Below are positions 44,250 through 53,363 of a stretch of 64,000 bases of DNA, one piece after another (the first letter of the stretch is position 1; each line of letters opens with the position of its first letter). The notes beneath the pieces are model-generated. The model had not been told where the DNA came from, made no database searches, and saw only the letters and a list, made by a program, of their open reading frames with translations. Made by a program: the position numbers and the translations under genes. Origin of the DNA: Roseivirga thermotolerans (GTDB lineage: Bacteria; Bacteroidota; Bacteroidia; Cytophagales; Cyclobacteriaceae). Location: positions 62,001 through 126,000 of the forward strand of contig NZ_BNAG01000004.1 in the NCBI RefSeq assembly GCF_014653175.1, given 5' to 3'.

Positions 44250-46628
44250 ATGTTCCAAAACCACCTTAAACTAATACTCAGAAAACTCAAAAGAGAGAAA
44301 CTATACTCTTTCGTTAATATTCTTGGCCTTACTATTGGCCTAACCGCTGTTCTTTTGATTGCGCTTTATGTCAGGGATGAACTGAGTTTCGATAAGTTTC
44401 ACAAGGATTATAAGAATATGTATCGAGTTACGCTTGATCATGAAGATTGGGGGGCTCGGCCATTCATAACTTCTGATTTCGTTGAGTTCTTTAGTCCTGA
44501 AATACCTGAGGTTGAGGGTTTTGTTAGGGTTTCTGGAGTATCTAGAGCCATAGGTGGAGATGTACTGCTCAGAAACAACAACAATGATATTAGCTCAACC
44601 AAAGTATTCTTTACCGATCCCAACTTCTTTAAATTCTTTGACTTTGAGCTGGTTAACTCAGGGAAGGAAGGTGCTCTCAATGGTGATATGTCTGCTGTGA
44701 TAACTGAAGGTTTAGCAGAACGATTGTTTGGAGATACAGATCCTGTTGGTGAGTCTATCCTCATCAATAAAGAGTTTGAGGTAATAGTGGCTGCTTTGGC
44801 AAAAGACCCGCCTTCAAATAGCACAGTTCAATTTGAGTTATTGATTCACAAGAACGACTATTTCAAGAATGATTTCGAGAATACCAATGGATTAAGAAAC
44901 GTCTTGACATACATTGAATTGAACCTGGAGAGTTCCATTGAAAAGGTTGAGGCTGGAATTAATGATTCTAGAATACTTCCGCCATATAGAGAATGGCTTG
45001 AAAAAAGTGATTTTGGCCTTTTAAGGTTAGATCGTCAAAGGCTATATGCTGAATACGAGGTTGACTTTTTTAGTAAAAACCAGATAGATTTAGTTATACT
45101 CTTTATAGCTATTGGAGCAACAATCTTAGCCCTGGCAATCATTAACTATGTAAACCTGATTACTGCCCAAGCCACAAGAAAAGTGAAGGAGATTGGCCTA
45201 AGGAAAGTAATTGGTGCTTCTAAAGTCCAATTAATTGCTTATCAGTTTGTGGAGGCCATTAGCCTAACTATTATCTCTTTTATTTTGGCTTTTGCAATAG
45301 CTGAGCGCAGCTTACCTTACCTCAATACTCAGCTGGGTAAAGCTATACGTCTTGATTATTTCAGTAGTGATTTCTTTATATGGATTTTCGTTTTTGGTGT
45401 GCTTCTTGGCTTAATTTCCGGGCTTTACCCAGCCTTCTTCATAGCAAGGTTTAAGGCATTAAGCTTAGTTCAAAGATCAGAGGTCTCATTGGGAAGTAAA
45501 GGATATCTCAGAAGGTTTTTGGTCCTTTTTCAGTTTGTCGCTTCTGCTATTCTGTTGGTGGTGCTCTCCATTATCTCTCAACAGATGAACTATATGAAAA
45601 CAAAGGATTTGGGCTTTGACTCAGACTTTTTGGTGAGTGTTCCGCTTTATAGAGATTCTACTCATCTTTTTCAGACGGTTAAAAATGAAATAAGTACTAT
45701 TTCAGGAGTTCAGTCGGCCAGCATCAATGGTTTTGTAATGGGGTCTAGAATTCAAACGTCTATCAGCAACCATTGGGACAGAGAATATGAAGGTAGAATA
45801 GGCTCAGGTGTGACAGGTGTTTATGCAGATGGTGATTTCTTTGAAACTGCGGGGGTTGAGTTTGTGTGGAAAGCCGATCAATTTGATGGCTCCTCCTTAA
45901 AAGAAGGGCAAATAGTGGTCGATTATTCGCTGGCGGAAAAGTTTAAACTCTTAGAAGATCAGGCAATAAAAAAATTATACAGATATAATGATAAGGTGGG
46001 AGTGGAAGTTGTTGGAATCGTAAAAGACTTTCATGTAGAGTCGTTGAAAACGGAGATTATTCCCACTATTATACTTCCTTTAAGCGATTGGGGAAGTAGG
46101 AATATTCTGCTAAAAATAAACCCTAATGATGCCCAGGGCACTTTAGCTAAAGTTGGAGGTGTTTATGAGACGTTGTTTGATAGACCTTTTGAGTTTTACT
46201 ACCTCGATGATCAAATAGCCGATTTTTATAGAAAGGAACAGGGACAATTCCGTTTGTTCAAGATCTTCACCAGTCTGGCTATTTTTATTTCACTATTGGG
46301 CTTGGTAGCCTTGACCATTTTCTCCCTCGAACAACGCAGAAAAGAAGTAAGTATCAGAAAGGTACTAGGAGCTTCCGTTCAAAGACTCATCCTGATGCTC
46401 AATAAGGAATATTCTGTTCTTGTACTAATAGCTTTTATCATAGCCTCTCCAATAGCCTATTACGCCATTCAAGACTGGCTGCAGGAATTTAAATACAGAA
46501 TAAGCTTGAGCCCTTTGACTTTTATAGGAGCCTTTTTAGGGTTTCTTGCTTTGAGTTGGCTGGTCACTATTGCTCAATCATTGAGAGTATCCAGAGAGAA
46601 TCCTGCAGATGTACTGAGAGATGAGTAA
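44250..46628 (+). CDS. FtsX/MacB-type ABC permease 6
   Basis: The last member of the array, 792 residues. The N-terminal helix is VNILGLTIGLTAVLLIAL, the first core KEIGLRKVIGASKVQL and the second core KEVSIRKVLGASVQRLI; the end SRENPADVLRDE matches permease 5. Its codon use is AT-rich like permease 5. It is followed by a strong hairpin terminator shared with the convergent TypA gene. Confidence 0.93.
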   Translation: MFQNHLKLILRKLKREKLYSFVNILGLTIGLTAVLLIALYVRDELSFDKFHKDYKNMYRVTLDHEDWGARPFITSDFVEFFSPEIPEVEGFVRVSGVSRAIGGDVLLRNNNNDISSTKVFFTDPNFFKFFDFELVNSGKEGALNGDMSAVITEGLAERLFGDTDPVGESILINKEFEVIVAALAKDPPSNSTVQFELLIHKNDYFKNDFENTNGLRNVLTYIELNLESSIEKVEAGINDSRILPPYREWLEKSDFGLLRLDRQRLYAEYEVDFFSKNQIDLVILFIAIGATILALAIINYVNLITAQATRKVKEIGLRKVIGASKVQLIAYQFVEAISLTIISFILAFAIAERSLPYLNTQLGKAIRLDYFSSDFFIWIFVFGVLLGLISGLYPAFFIARFKALSLVQRSEVSLGSKGYLRRFLVLFQFVASAILLVVLSIISQQMNYMKTKDLGFDSDFLVSVPLYRDSTHLFQTVKNEISTISGVQSASINGFVMGSRIQTSISNHWDREYEGRIGSGVTGVYADGDFFETAGVEFVWKADQFDGSSLKEGQIVVDYSLAEKFKLLEDQAIKKLYRYNDKVGVEVVGIVKDFHVESLKTEIIPTIILPLSDWGSRNILLKINPNDAQGTLAKVGGVYETLFDRPFEFYYLDDQIADFYRKEQGQFRLFKIFTSLAIFISLLGLVALTIFSLEQRRKEVSIRKVLGASVQRLILMLNKEYSVLVLIAFIIASPIAYYAIQDWLQEFKYRISLSPLTFIGAFLGFLALSWLVTIAQSLRVSRENPADVLRDE

Positions 46629-46635
46629 ATGAAAA

Positions 46636-46694
46636 GAGACGGTTTCTATGGTAAGTAGTACTGACTACCTGACCCATAGAAATCGTCTCATTTT
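46636..46694. terminator. Bidirectional terminator between permease 6 and typA
   Basis: GAGACGGTTTCTATGG (46636-46651) pairs with CCATAGAAATCGTCTC (46674-46689), 15 of 16 pairs Watson-Crick with one G-T wobble, and is followed by ATTTTTC. The loop can form a further inner stem. It can serve both convergent genes. Confidence 0.85.
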
Positions 46695-46718
46695 TCAAAT
46701 TAATAAGGTCTGTTTGTT

Positions 46719-48524
46719 TTACGCCTCGGTTTTTGCCATTCTGTTCCGAGTATTTTCATCCAGATAAATCTTTCTCATACGAATGTTCTTGGGAGTAATT
46801 TCCAGGTATTCGTCTTTTTGAATGTACTCCATAGCTTCTTCTAAGGAGAATCTCTTTGGAGGCGCAATTTTGGAGTTGTCGTCAGAACCGGCAGCACGCA
46901 TGTTGGTTAGCTTTTTTCCTTTTTGAACGTTCACTACCAGATCGTTCTCACGCGTGTGTTCTCCAATAACCTGTCCTGTATAGAGGTCTTCGCCAGGAGC
47001 CACAAAGAAAACGCCTCGGTCTTGTAGTTTGTCGAACGAATAGGCCGTGCCCGGTCCGTTTTCCATAGAGATAAGCGAGCCGTTTATTCTGCCTTTGATT
47101 TCGCCTTTGTATGGCTGGTAATCTTTAAAGCGATGGTTCATAACAGCTTCTCCACCCGTGGCGGTCAATACGTTATTTCTTAAGCCAATCAGCCCTCTCG
47201 AAGGAATTTCGAACTCAAGGTGTTGCTGGTCGCCTTTGGGCTCCATAATCTTGAGCTCTCCTTTACGTTGTGTCGCCAGTTCTATTACTTTACCGGCTAC
47301 TTCAGAAGGTACATCTACTACCAGCGTTTCAATAGGTTCGCACTTCTTGCCATCTATTTCTTTGAGAATTACCTGAGGCTGACCCACCATGAGCTCATAA
47401 CCTTCTCTTCTCATGGTTTCTATAAGCACAGACAGGTGGAGAATTCCACGACCATACACCAAAAACTTGTCCTCAGAGTCGGTAGGTTGAACTTTTAGAG
47501 CCAAGTTTTTCTCCGTTTCTTTCATCAGACGGTCTCTTAGGTGTCTGGATGTAACAAACTTACCTTCTGAACCAAAGCCCGGAGAGTTGTTAATGGTGAA
47601 GAGCATGTTCATTGTAGGCTCGTCAATAGAAATACGCGGAAGTGGTTCCGGATTGTCAAAGTCGGTGAGCGTATCACCAATTTCAAAGTTTTCCAGCCCA
47701 ACTATGGCGCAGAGGTCGCCTGCCTTAACCTCCGTAACTTTTACTCGGCCAAGACCTTCAAAAACCTGAAGTTCTTTAATCCGAACTCGCTGAATTGAAC
47801 CATCAGCCTTGGTTAGTCCCATAGATTTGCCTTCTTCCAGCTTGCCCTGATACACCCTTCCAATGGCTATTCGGCCCACATAAGAGGAGTAATCGAGAGA
47901 GGTAACCTGAAACTGAGGAGTACCTTCCGGGCTTGGGGCTTCCGGAATTACCTCGAGAATTTTATCAAGCAGTGGAGTAATGTCTTCAGTAGGTTGCTTC
48001 CAGTCGGTGCTCATCCAGCCTTGCTTGGAAGAACCATAAACGGTTTCGAAATTGAGCTGTTCTTCTGTAGCATCAAGATTAAACATTAGGTCGAAAACCT
48101 GTTCGTGAACCTCGTCAGGTCGGCAGTTTTCTTTGTCTACCTTGTTTACTACAACTATTGGAGTTAGTCCCAGGCCCAGGGCTTTGCTAAGCACAAAGCG
48201 TGTTTGTGGCATTGGGCCTTCGAAGGCATCCACCAACAGCAATACACCATCGGCCATTTTAAGAACACGTTCTACTTCTCCGCCAAAGTCTGCGTGACCA
48301 GGAGTGTCTATAATGTTAATCTTAACCCCTTTGTAGGTCACCGATACGTTTTTGGAAAGAATGGTAATCCCTCTTTCACGCTCCAGATCGTTGTTGTCCA
48401 GAATCAATTCACCAGATTCCTGATTTTCTCTGAATAGTTTAGAGGCGTGAATAATTTTGTCTACCAGGGTAGTCTTGCCATGGTCTACGTGAGCAATAAT
48501 GGCAATATTTCTAATGCTTTGCAT
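46719..48524 (-). CDS. typA: Ribosome-associated translational GTPase TypA/BipA
   Basis: A 601-residue GTPase of the EF-G-like family, within the usual length (about 600-610). It binds the ribosome and helps assembly and translation under stress or cold. The GTPase motifs are intact: G1 [11 protein letters not shown]3 [10 protein letters not shown]4 NKVD, followed by EF-G-like domains II, III and V and the TypA-specific C-terminal domain (from about residue 480). The start is the ATG at 48524, preceded by a -7 box at 48547-48554. It is monocistronic and convergent with the permease array. Confidence 0.97.
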   Translation of the reverse strand: MQSIRNIAIIAHVDHGKTTLVDKIIHASKLFRENQESGELILDNNDLERERGITILSKNVSVTYKGVKINIIDTPGHADFGGEVERVLKMADGVLLLVDAFEGPMPQTRFVLSKALGLGLTPIVVVNKVDKENCRPDEVHEQVFDLMFNLDATEEQLNFETVYGSSKQGWMSTDWKQPTEDITPLLDKILEVIPEAPSPEGTPQFQVTSLDYSSYVGRIAIGRVYQGKLEEGKSMGLTKADGSIQRVRIKELQVFEGLGRVKVTEVKAGDLCAIVGLENFEIGDTLTDFDNPEPLPRISIDEPTMNMLFTINNSPGFGSEGKFVTSRHLRDRLMKETEKNLALKVQPTDSEDKFLVYGRGILHLSVLIETMRREGYELMVGQPQVILKEIDGKKCEPIETLVVDVPSEVAGKVIELATQRKGELKIMEPKGDQQHLEFEIPSRGLIGLRNNVLTATGGEAVMNHRFKDYQPYKGEIKGRINGSLISMENGPGTAYSFDKLQDRGVFFVAPGEDLYTGQVIGEHTRENDLVVNVQKGKKLTNMRAAGSDDNSKIAPPKRFSLEEAMEYIQKDEYLEITPKNIRMRKIYLDENTRNRMAKTEA

Positions 48525-48833
48525 AACAGCTTTTCAAATCGAGCGGCAAAGGTAGGGTTTTAATATGACTTCAGTGTTATGCGCCTGAAAATAGTACAAG
48601 GTGGTGTGTGGAATGAGAATCAGTAATTGGTGAAATGGTCATTAGTTATTGGTGACGGGGTAGTTGGGGGATTGTTGAAATGGAGAATCATAGAACTAGA
48701 CTCTTTAGGAGTTAATTTCATCGTTAGAGCCTTCTAAGATTTTCCAATCTATTTAATAGACAAGTTCAGAATGACGGCCTTTGAAGCTTTTAAGACAGCT
48801 TCATCACCGGCATGGAGAACAACCCTTGAAAAG
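48525..48833. other. 309-bp gap upstream of typA
   Basis: The only feature seen is the TypA -7 promoter box near its right-to-left start (48547-48554, minus strand). The rest shows no frame, repeat or hairpin worth reporting. Confidence 0.5.
48547..48554 (-). promoter_or_regulatory. -7 promoter box of typA
   Basis: On the minus strand this reads TACCTTTG, matching TAnnTTTG, and lies 22 bases before the start codon. No clear -33 TTG is seen at the proper distance. Confidence 0.45.
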
Positions 48834-49214
48834 TTACTCTTGTGGGTGGCTTCTATTAAGTTTTTCGAATTCAGCAATCTGCTCTTTCAGTCGATTAATC
48901 TGTTCAGAGGGAAGAATGTTTTGATAGGCTCCCACAATAATTTCTAACTCCACATGCCTGGACTTTGCCATAAGGTTATTGATTTGATTGAGCCGATGAA
49001 GGGCTCCATCGCCTTTTTCAACAATTGACTCCAGCTTTCGCTCCAATTCTATTGGGCCAACTTTGGCTTTGACCACATCTTGGTCGGTAAAGCTCTCTAT
49101 AACTCTCGAAATGGTTTTTCGATAAACAATGAGTACAAAAGCAATTACTACAGGCCAGGATAGGAGCAGGTAGCCAATTCGCTCAATTATTTCTAAGGTA
49201 TTGATGGTGTTCAT
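48834..49214 (-). CDS. Small single-pass membrane protein, unknown function
   Basis: A 126-residue protein with one membrane helix near residues 14-31 (YLLLSWPVVIAFVLIVY) and a long helical, charged cytoplasmic or periplasmic tail (VVKAKVGPIELERKLESIVEKG, then a second helix with EQINRLKEQIAEFEKL). I recognise no family. It stands between typA and the SET-domain gene with gaps on both sides and no sign of an operon. Confidence 0.55.
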   Translation of the reverse strand: MNTINTLEIIERIGYLLLSWPVVIAFVLIVYRKTISRVIESFTDQDVVKAKVGPIELERKLESIVEKGDGALHRLNQINNLMAKSRHVELEIIVGAYQNILPSEQINRLKEQIAEFEKLNRSHPQE

Positions 49215-49463
49215 ATGATTAAGGTTTATGGATGGATTTGTAGTGGCAATGGAGTTCAGCAGATTGTTAGTTCCATCGTCAACTTATAATCACGCACGCC
49301 ATAGCGTAATTGAATAAACTCAAATTGATGGGGGATTCCAAATATTATTGGCAGAGGCTATGGCTGTTAGTAGCTGATTCACAGGCGTACCGCAAGCCTA
49401 ATGTGCTTTTATGATTAGGCATGTGTGGAATGTGGTTGATTAGACAGAATGTAAACTACCGGA

Positions 49464-50069
49464 TTAATTATGGCCATTATCGCGTTGACCATCGTAGTAG
49501 TTTTTTAGAATAGAGTCCATTTCTGACCGACCCTCTATAATGGACAATACTTTCTCCCAGATATCATTTGGAATGAGTTCGCGAAGTGGTTGCTCAACCC
49601 GGGGGATACAATGGAACACCTTTTTTACTTTGCCGTCCCAAACCTTGTAGTATTTAACCAGATCGTCAGGGTAAACCACTTTGCGTTTGGTGCCCTCATC
49701 AGAGGCTCTAAAGGGGTAAGGAATGTTCAGATAGCCGTAGTCATCGGTCAGTTGTTCTCCCGGTTGAATGTCTCTAATGGCAATTTCAAAGTCGTAGGCC
49801 GTAGAAAGACAGTTGGAGTTGAAGCTGTGGTTTACAAACCTTCCATTGTCCCAGCAGAGCACAAAATTGCCTTTGTTGTTTCTATAGGTATAGGTATCGA
49901 GTATTTGCTGATAGATAGGCTCCATTTGCTGAAATTCAGACGGGCTGAATTCACGGTCAAGCTTATCGAGTGCCCAGGTAATGGTGCCTGCCGGGATGAA
50001 ATCTGTGGCCACAACTCCGTAGCCTATTTCTTTGCTGATAAACTTCAGCTCTGTGTTTGGGTGTATCAT
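49464..50069 (-). CDS. SET-domain protein (putative lysine methyltransferase)
   Basis: A 201-residue protein containing a compact SET domain, the fold of S-adenosylmethionine-dependent lysine methyltransferases. In order: GYGVVATDFIPAGTI (SET-N), GRFVNHSFNSNC (the NHS core) and IQPGEQLTDDYGY (SET-C with the DYG segment that closes the active site). No histone-recognition or pre-SET zinc domain is present, as in other small bacterial SET proteins. The frame is open to a TTG at 50171, but the ATG at 50069 starts directly at the fold and is preferred. Bacterial SET proteins are scattered and often laterally transferred; the substrate is unknown. Confidence 0.85.
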   Translation of the reverse strand: MIHPNTELKFISKEIGYGVVATDFIPAGTITWALDKLDREFSPSEFQQMEPIYQQILDTYTYRNNKGNFVLCWDNGRFVNHSFNSNCLSTAYDFEIAIRDIQPGEQLTDDYGYLNIPYPFRASDEGTKRKVVYPDDLVKYYKVWDGKVKKVFHCIPRVEQPLRELIPNDIWEKVLSIIEGRSEMDSILKNYYDGQRDNGHN

Positions 50070-50178
50070 GGTTTCTGAAATCAAAAAGTGGCTCTCAGTT
50101 GTCCCGGATTTGATTTCCCGACTTGCTGTGGAGTTGGATGAAAATATAGCTTGAATTGAACTACCAAACAATGGGTGC

Positions 50179-51186
50179 TCAATGATGATTTTCGAAGTAT
50201 TCGAAAGCGTCTATTATATCCAGATAAGCTCCGTCAAAACCAGCATCAATAATTTTCTTTAAGTAGGAGCTGTCATTTCCATAAATAATCTGCTGCCAGC
50301 CTTTATCCCAATAATTCACCTTATAATTGCCCTCCCAATCGGGGTTTTCGGCCTTAATCCATGCCGGACTACCAACCTGCCATTCACTTTGCCAATAATA
50401 TCTGTAGTCTTCGGCTTCACCTATGCTCATATAAGAGACAACAAGTCGTTTTCCCCCATTGGCCTTGGTCTTTAGCTTCTCAAGGTCACCGGAACTTAGT
50501 GGCTTGTCATGGAAAAAGAGATCCAGAATAAGTAAGTCGTAGTTGGTTTTGGCGAGTGCTTCTATGAGGGCTGTTTTTGTCCGAAAATTTGAATAATTGA
50601 GTAAGTAGAGGAAGTTTTTAGCTTCTGAAATACGGAGGATATCCTTGCTGTTTTCATTAAAGACACAAGAGGGGTATGACGGTATTTCATCTAAGTTTCT
50701 CCTGTGGGCTGCAAAAGAGATAAAGTCATTGCGCTTATTCTGCCTATAAGACTTGTTTACTTTAGACTTGGAGTGGCAATAGTCTGTAGTGAGTACTTCT
50801 ACACCGTTTTTTTCAAAGAGTAGACACAGATTGAGCATGTACTGTTGGTCGGCAGACGGAGTGGGCTTATTGTCTTTGCTGTAGCCATAAAATAAATCTT
50901 CGCGTCCGGTAGCGTCTATGGCATTCAGGTAGTCCAGATAGGGCACCCCACTGGCATCTCCGGAAGATGTGGCCAGTTCCTGTCCGTTTTGAGGAATTAT
51001 TAGAAAGTCGGCATTTTGTTGCTTGGCATAGACGCTAAGATTCTTTACAAAATTCCGCATTTCCTGCCTGTAGTCGGTGTGGTCAGAGGAAGGCCGGCCA
51101 GCACCGGAATTGTTCCATGTTTCGGAGGTATGAAAGACCCCCAGAAGGGAGAAGATTATAGGTAGAATGCTTACTGTCTTTTTCAT
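50179..51186 (-). CDS. Secreted GH114-like glycosidase
   Basis: A 335-residue protein with a signal peptide (about 1-20) and a TM1410/GH114-like barrel, the family of endo-alpha-1,4-polygalactosaminidases. The recognisable blocks are VVSYMSIGEAEDYRYYW, KVNYWDKGWQ and GFDGAYLDIIDAFEYF, which hold the acidic catalytic residues of this fold (D/E in GEAED and in YLDIIDAFE). It would act outside the cytoplasm on an amino-sugar polymer, perhaps an exopolysaccharide. The upstream VOC gene on the same strand ends 18 bases before it, so the two may be one transcript. Confidence 0.85.
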   Translation of the reverse strand: MKKTVSILPIIFSLLGVFHTSETWNNSGAGRPSSDHTDYRQEMRNFVKNLSVYAKQQNADFLIIPQNGQELATSSGDASGVPYLDYLNAIDATGREDLFYGYSKDNKPTPSADQQYMLNLCLLFEKNGVEVLTTDYCHSKSKVNKSYRQNKRNDFISFAAHRRNLDEIPSYPSCVFNENSKDILRISEAKNFLYLLNYSNFRTKTALIEALAKTNYDLLILDLFFHDKPLSSGDLEKLKTKANGGKRLVVSYMSIGEAEDYRYYWQSEWQVGSPAWIKAENPDWEGNYKVNYWDKGWQQIIYGNDSSYLKKIIDAGFDGAYLDIIDAFEYFENHH

Positions 51187-51204
51187 ATCATTAGGTTAGC
51201 GTGG

Positions 51205-51573
51205 TTATTGGGTAAACTCGCCAATGTGCCAGAGTACAGTGCTTGGATCGTGTACGAAAAACTCTCGGCCCCATGCTTCATTTTTAATTTCTGATATACG
51301 CACTGTAGGGTACTTATGCTCTAAATCCAAAGTCAACAGTTCAGCTCTAAATGCCTCTATGTTGTCTACTTCCAGAAACAGCATGGTATTTTCTACCCAA
51401 TCTTTTACAAAATATTTCTGAAGATAGAAGGCCACATTGTTTTTAAGCTTATACACGCACATATCGTGCGAAAGCTCTATTTCCTGAAAACCAAAAGCCC
51501 GGTAAAAACTCCTCGATGCTTCATAGTCTTTGGCTCCTATAAACGGGCGGATGCTTTTGGCTTGTTGTTTCAT
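51205..51573 (-). CDS. VOC-family (glyoxalase/bleomycin-resistance-like) protein
   Basis: A 122-residue cytoplasmic protein with the paired beta-alpha-beta-beta-beta modules of the vicinal-oxygen-chelate fold: SIRPFIGAKDYEASRSFYRAFGF at the start and WGREFFVHDPSTVLWHIGEF at the end. The usual metal-ligand histidines are mostly absent apart from the last block, so it may bind rather than metabolise its ligand. It precedes the GH114-like gene by 18 bases. The reaction is unknown. Confidence 0.85.
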   Translation of the reverse strand: MKQQAKSIRPFIGAKDYEASRSFYRAFGFQEIELSHDMCVYKLKNNVAFYLQKYFVKDWVENTMLFLEVDNIEAFRAELLTLDLEHKYPTVRISEIKNEAWGREFFVHDPSTVLWHIGEFTQ

Positions 51574-51747
51574 GGTCTAAAAATCATAGATATAAAGGTC
51601 GAAAAAGTGATTGAATTATAGGCGTTTGCACTAAATTAAGCTCACAGCAATGCTTTTACGGTACGGTTTAGTAAACAAACAAGTGGCTATCAATTTATAA
51701 AATGTCTTACAGCGTCTACGGTGTTGTGATGGGCTTTTCTGCAGAGG

Positions 51748-51951
51748 TTAAGTCCGTTTTTCTTCAGCTTTAGAAGCTGAGGGTTGCTTTGTGGTGTATC
51801 CGTAGGCCAGTCCGCCCAATAACCAAATAGGTGCTGAAATGAGCAATTCCCTGGCCTGAAGCTCTTCGTTTTTCAGTAGAGGCATAATGCATGATGTAAT
51901 CACAAACATTAATATACCCCAAACCAAACCATTAATGATCCACCGTTTCAT
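51748..51951 (-). CDS. Small membrane protein
   Basis: A 67-residue protein with two hydrophobic segments (LVWGILMFVITSCIMPLL and ELLISAPIWLLGGLAYGY) and a charged tail. The frame is open further upstream to a TTG, but the ATG at 51951 (MKRWIING) is the natural start. No family is recognised. Confidence 0.6.
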   Translation of the reverse strand: MKRWIINGLVWGILMFVITSCIMPLLKNEELQARELLISAPIWLLGGLAYGYTTKQPSASKAEEKRT

Positions 51952-52139
51952 GCCGTGTGTTACTTTTAGCCATAGGCTTAAAATAATGACTTGTTCGCAG
52001 GTGATCAAACAGATAGTGTGTTTTCCAGACGTATTACCGTTTTAGCACGCCCACCCCGATAGTTTAAGAACAACTAGCTGCTTATTCGCAGCCATTGTCA
52101 TTGGCTTCAGGTGATTTCACCACTGGCGCAATGCGTTGT

Positions 52140-52841
52140 TTATCGATATTCCGGATTGTCGAAATTCCATCGTTTACCATTTTCCCAATCCTTTCGGGAA
52201 TTGCCATAGGAGGGGTAGCCTTCTGCCTTCTTAAGGAGTTGAGCAAGGTGCAAGAGATTGTAGGTCATAAACGTGGTGTTTCGGTTAGTAAACTCGTTCT
52301 TAACCGCGCCCGATTCTTCATCCAAATAGCTGGGGCCGGGGCCTATTTCACCCAGCCAACCACAATCGGCTTGGGGGGGTATGGAGTAGCCAATGTGCTG
52401 CAAAGCATAAAGAATAGACATGGCGCAATGCTTGGCTCCATCTTCGTTGCCGGTAATTACACAGCCTCCAACCTTGCCGTAGTATATGTATTGGCCTTTG
52501 CTGTTTGTTTGGCCACTTAGGCTGTAAAGCCGTTCGATCAGCTTTTGAGCTTCAGAAGATTTCTCTCCCAGCCAAATAGGAGTGCCAATCACCAGAATAT
52601 CAGCCTTCAGAATTCGTTCGGAAAGTTCCGGCCATTCATCTTTTGGCCAGCCGTGTTCTTCCATGTTCGGAAAAACCCCGCTGGCTACCTCATGGTCTAT
52701 TAGCCGAAGCTCATCGACCGTTACGCCTTCTTTGCGCATAATTGTCTTAGACAAACGCATGAGGCCTTCCGTATGGCTTTGTTCTGGCGAACGTTTAAGG
52801 GTGCAGTTCACATAGATGGCTGAGAGGTTAGAGAAATCCAT
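52140..52841 (-). CDS. Flavodoxin-like NAD(P)H-dependent FMN reductase
   Basis: A 233-residue protein of the NADPH-dependent FMN reductase family. It has a flavodoxin-like Rossmann fold with the nucleotide-binding start (VNCTLKRSPEQSHTEGLM), the second strand loop ILVIGTPIWLGEKSSEAQKL, which contacts the flavin ribityl and ring, and VGGCVITGNEDGAKHC. It should be cytoplasmic and reduce quinones, FMN or nitro compounds. The C-terminal ~45 residues are longer than in many members. It stands alone before CsbD. Confidence 0.88.
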   Translation of the reverse strand: MDFSNLSAIYVNCTLKRSPEQSHTEGLMRLSKTIMRKEGVTVDELRLIDHEVASGVFPNMEEHGWPKDEWPELSERILKADILVIGTPIWLGEKSSEAQKLIERLYSLSGQTNSKGQYIYYGKVGGCVITGNEDGAKHCAMSILYALQHIGYSIPPQADCGWLGEIGPGPSYLDEESGAVKNEFTNRNTTFMTYNLLHLAQLLKKAEGYPSYGNSRKDWENGKRWNFDNPEYR

Positions 52842-52892
52842 AAGTATTTAGCTATCAGATTTTTAATGTACGCGTTTTATCGGACGTATACA

Positions 52893-53084
52893 TTAGAGGG
52901 AATCGATAAATCGTTTAATCTCGCTCTTAGCTTTTCCAGTCTTTCTCTGAATTCTCCCCAGAAGTTCATCTTCCTGACCCTCCGTATAAGTAAGATCGTC
53001 ATCAGTAAGATTAGCATATTCTTGTTTCAATTTTCCTTTTACAATGTTCCAGTTGCCTTTCAGTTTGTCTATTGTTGCATTCAT
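52893..53084 (-). CDS. CsbD-family stress protein
   Basis: A 63-residue, highly charged helical protein of the CsbD family. The hallmark opening DKLKGNWNIVKGKLKQEY and the central LTYTEGQEDELLGRIQRKTGK are present. Such proteins are abundant under stress in many bacteria, but their biochemical role is not known. It lies 51 bases upstream of the FMN reductase start on the same strand, so the two may be co-transcribed. Confidence 0.93.
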   Translation of the reverse strand: MNATIDKLKGNWNIVKGKLKQEYANLTDDDLTYTEGQEDELLGRIQRKTGKAKSEIKRFIDSL

Positions 53085-53363
53085 AGTTTTATCTTTTGGT
53101 TCACCCTAAGAAATCCAAGGATGGTGCCATAGCCATTGGTTGCTGAGGTTTGTGGTTAAATGGTTGATTTTCAGTATTTTGAATTATAGTGTGTTTTGTT
53201 TGGGTGGAAAGGTATTCTACACTATCGGGAAAATATTTCTCGAAATGACAGGGAGTAGGGGGCTTATGGAGTCTGAACGGCCACTTTAGCAGTTTTTGGT
53301 TGTTGGCCGGAAATAGCCAACTGGCAAAATAGTGCTATCTTCCTAACCAATAAACACCCAATC

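Noticed and set aside
50070-50171. Longer N-terminus for the SET protein
   Set aside because: Requires a TTG start and gives a low-complexity, serine-rich tail; the ATG at 50069 begins at the domain.
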